This document shows, piece after piece, positions 62,862-64,000 of a stretch of 64,000 bases of DNA (positions are counted from its first letter, which is position 1; every line of letters begins with the position of its first letter). Source of the DNA: Calothrix sp. PCC 7716. Lineage in GTDB: Bacteria > Cyanobacteriota > Cyanobacteriia > Cyanobacteriales > Nostocaceae. Below the pieces are notes generated by a model. That model saw only the letters and a list, made by a program, of their open reading frames with translations, searched no databases and was not told the origin of the DNA. Where the stretch lies: positions 10,048,580 to 10,112,579 of the forward strand of contig NZ_AP025018.1 in the NCBI RefSeq assembly GCF_019977735.1, given 5' to 3'. Made by a program: the position numbers and the translations under genes.

Positions 62862-63323
62862 TTAAGGTGCCTTTTTAACTTCTGATTTGGAGAAGACATC
62901 TTTTAGTAAGGTTAATCCTTGTTCTATTTGTGTTATTTCTTCTTTCGTTAAATCTTGTAGTATGTCTTTAATGTGCGCGCGTGTTTGTGACTGAGTTTGT
63001 TCAAAGTGTTGTTTACCTTGGTCTGTTATGTTTAGAACTACTCGGCGCCGTTCTTGGGGATGGTCGGCACGTTGTACGAAGTCACGCTGTACTAATCGTT
63101 CGATTGTTGTTGATGCTGTAGCGCATGTTACACCTAGATGCTCTGCAAGTTCTGATAATGAGGCGCCTGGGTTGCGTTTGAGAAATGCGAGTGTTCGCAG
63201 TTGTGGTATAGATAGAGACGCTGCGCTGTTTTCACGCATATCGGCTCGGATAAACCGCATTAGTAATGGAATAGTGTCCATAACCGAGGCAGCACATTTT
63301 TCTTCTGGTTTATCCGAACTCAT
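62862..63323 (-). CDS. MarR-family transcriptional regulator
   Basis: About 153 residues from ATG 63323 (MSSDKPEEK), which has AAGGAG upstream; the frame extends to 63374 inside the next gene. Winged-helix marks are LRTLAFLKRNPGASLSELAEHLGV and CATASTTIERLVQRDFVQRADHPQERRRVVLNIT. It probably senses a small molecule and controls the ABC exporter genes upstream of it in the same transcript. Confidence 0.9.
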   Translation of the reverse strand: MSSDKPEEKCAASVMDTIPLLMRFIRADMRENSAASLSIPQLRTLAFLKRNPGASLSELAEHLGVTCATASTTIERLVQRDFVQRADHPQERRRVVLNITDQGKQHFEQTQSQTRAHIKDILQDLTKEEITQIEQGLTLLKDVFSKSEVKKAP

Positions 63324-63342
63324 GAGCTTGTTTTTCTCCTTG

Positions 63343-64000
63343 TTACATTGCGACTCTTGGATAAAGCCGCCCACAAATGTATGTTAAGCTTATTAATGTT
63401 AGCAGGAGAATTGCAAAGTCCCAAGCATAGCTGTAAAGACTAGCACTATTAACAAGCATGGCGCCACGCAAAGCATCAACCTCATAGGTTAAAGGGTTTA
63501 GGTGAGATATCCATTTTAACCACTGTGGCATTAAGGAGATTGGATAAATCGCGTTACTAGCAAAAAATAGTGGCATGGTGATTAACTGCCCTATTCCCGT
63601 CATCCGCTCGCGCGTTCTGACTACGCAACCAATAATTAATGAGAATGTACAAAAGCAACCTGCCCCTAATAGTACTATAGCCAGTACTTTGAGAAAAGCT
63701 ATTGGGTTGAGATTAAGTTTGACACCTAATAAGAAAGATAGCCCGTAAATTATAAATACCTGAGACAAGCATCGCACACCACAAGCTATAGATTTACCTA
63801 AAACCATTGCCATACGGGGAGTGGGACTAGATAGTAATTTATGCACTATTCCTAAGTCTCGTTCCCAAATTAGCGCCATTCCTCCTGTGAATATTGCCAC
63901 GAATAGAACGCTTTGAGCTAAAATTCCCGGCGCCATGAAGTCTAAGTAAGGTAAATTTCCTGTAGGAATAGCGCGCGTTCTGGTAAAAACTTGTCCAAAG
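63343..64000 (-). CDS. ABC-2 type multidrug exporter permease (partial at window edge)
   Basis: The open frame continues to the window end, so the N-terminal part is missing. The visible part reads RAIPTGNLPYLDFMAPGILA, then SVLFVAIFTGGMALIWERDLGIVHKLLSSPTPR and five more membrane helices, typical of DrrB/ABC-2 permeases of daunorubicin-type exporters. ATG 63934-63936 is internal, not the start. It ends 19 bp before the MarR start and is likely in an operon with an ATPase gene beyond the window. Confidence 0.88.
   Translation of the reverse strand, partial: FGQVFTRTRAIPTGNLPYLDFMAPGILAQSVLFVAIFTGGMALIWERDLGIVHKLLSSPTPRMAMVLGKSIACGVRCLSQVFIIYGLSFLLGVKLNLNPIAFLKVLAIVLLGAGCFCTFSLIIGCVVRTRERMTGIGQLITMPLFFASNAIYPISLMPQWLKWISHLNPLTYEVDALRGAMLVNSASLYSYAWDFAILLLTLISLTYICGRLYPRVAM

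Noticed and set aside
1-64000. Insertion sequences or prophage genes
   Set aside because: No transposase, integrase or phage structural gene was recognised; only short non-coding repeats are present.
1-64000. tRNA or rRNA genes
   Set aside because: No cloverleaf with TTCGA/TTCAA arm and CCA-acceptor pattern, and no rRNA-like stretch, was found by reading both strands.

Overview
The window looks like chromosome of a filamentous, probably heterocyst-forming (Nostocales/Calothrix-like) cyanobacterium. It is AT-rich (about 40% GC by eye) and carries phycocyanin genes, SLH-type porins, cyanobacterial sulfate-transport genes and many short dispersed palindromic repeats. The usual cyanobacterial highly iterated palindrome GCGATCGC was not seen. 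The hexamer GGCGCC occurs about 100 times by eye, roughly 25-fold above chance, and looks like an alternate HIP.

Layout. 0.1-3.6 kb: a membrane protein and a molybdate transporter (fused modBC plus modA). 3.7-6.5 kb: a SNF2/RapA-type helicase with a partner protein. 6.6-10.5 kb: an Mrp-type multisubunit cation/proton antiporter operon. 11.4-14.1 kb: an EamA exporter, a methyltransferase and a TPR protein. 14.4-22.8 kb: a stress and central-metabolism cluster (CBS protein, universal stress protein, broken alcohol dehydrogenase, host-attachment-family protein, 6-phosphofructokinase, PEP synthase). Many of its promoters carry a direct-repeat motif of the form TTGAGGAA-n2-TTGTGAGGA.

24.0-60.5 kb is a large sulfur-acquisition island. 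It holds two cysA copies (one beside a remnant and one beside a truncated copy of a cystathionine gamma-synthase gene), a rhodanese with a TsuA-like thiosulfate transporter, a phycocyanin pair, cysR, cysT, cysW, sbpA, two SLH porins, and sulfonate transport with three binding proteins and two permease/ATPase pairs. It also holds ssuD, a TauD-like dioxygenase, two acyl-CoA-dehydrogenase-like proteins, an FAD oxidoreductase with a ferredoxin, a 2-hydroxyacid dehydrogenase, an old-yellow-enzyme family protein, a glutathione transferase and a sulfatase.

The main discovery is that many products of this island are almost free of sulfur amino acids. The phycocyanin subunits keep only the initiator Met and the chromophore-binding Cys, matching the sulfur-starvation phycocyanin (PC-3) of Calothrix PCC 7601. 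The same depletion reaches SbpA, the second porin, the TauD-like enzyme, the acyl-CoA-dehydrogenase-like enzyme at 48-49 kb and the GST (each with only the initiator Met and no Cys) and the sulfatase (one Met, two Cys). A shared motif of about 24 bp with core TTTACCGATTTAnAGTA recurs in at least seven intergenic regions of the island and is a candidate operator of a sulfur-starvation regulon.

60.6-64.0 kb: a Doc-toxin/MFS chimeric gene behind its antitoxin, an iron-sulfur protein fragment, a MarR regulator and an ABC-2 exporter permease running off the window. Several decayed or recombined genes (adh, folE, cystathionine gamma-synthase, doc-MFS) together with the repeat families suggest a plastic genome.
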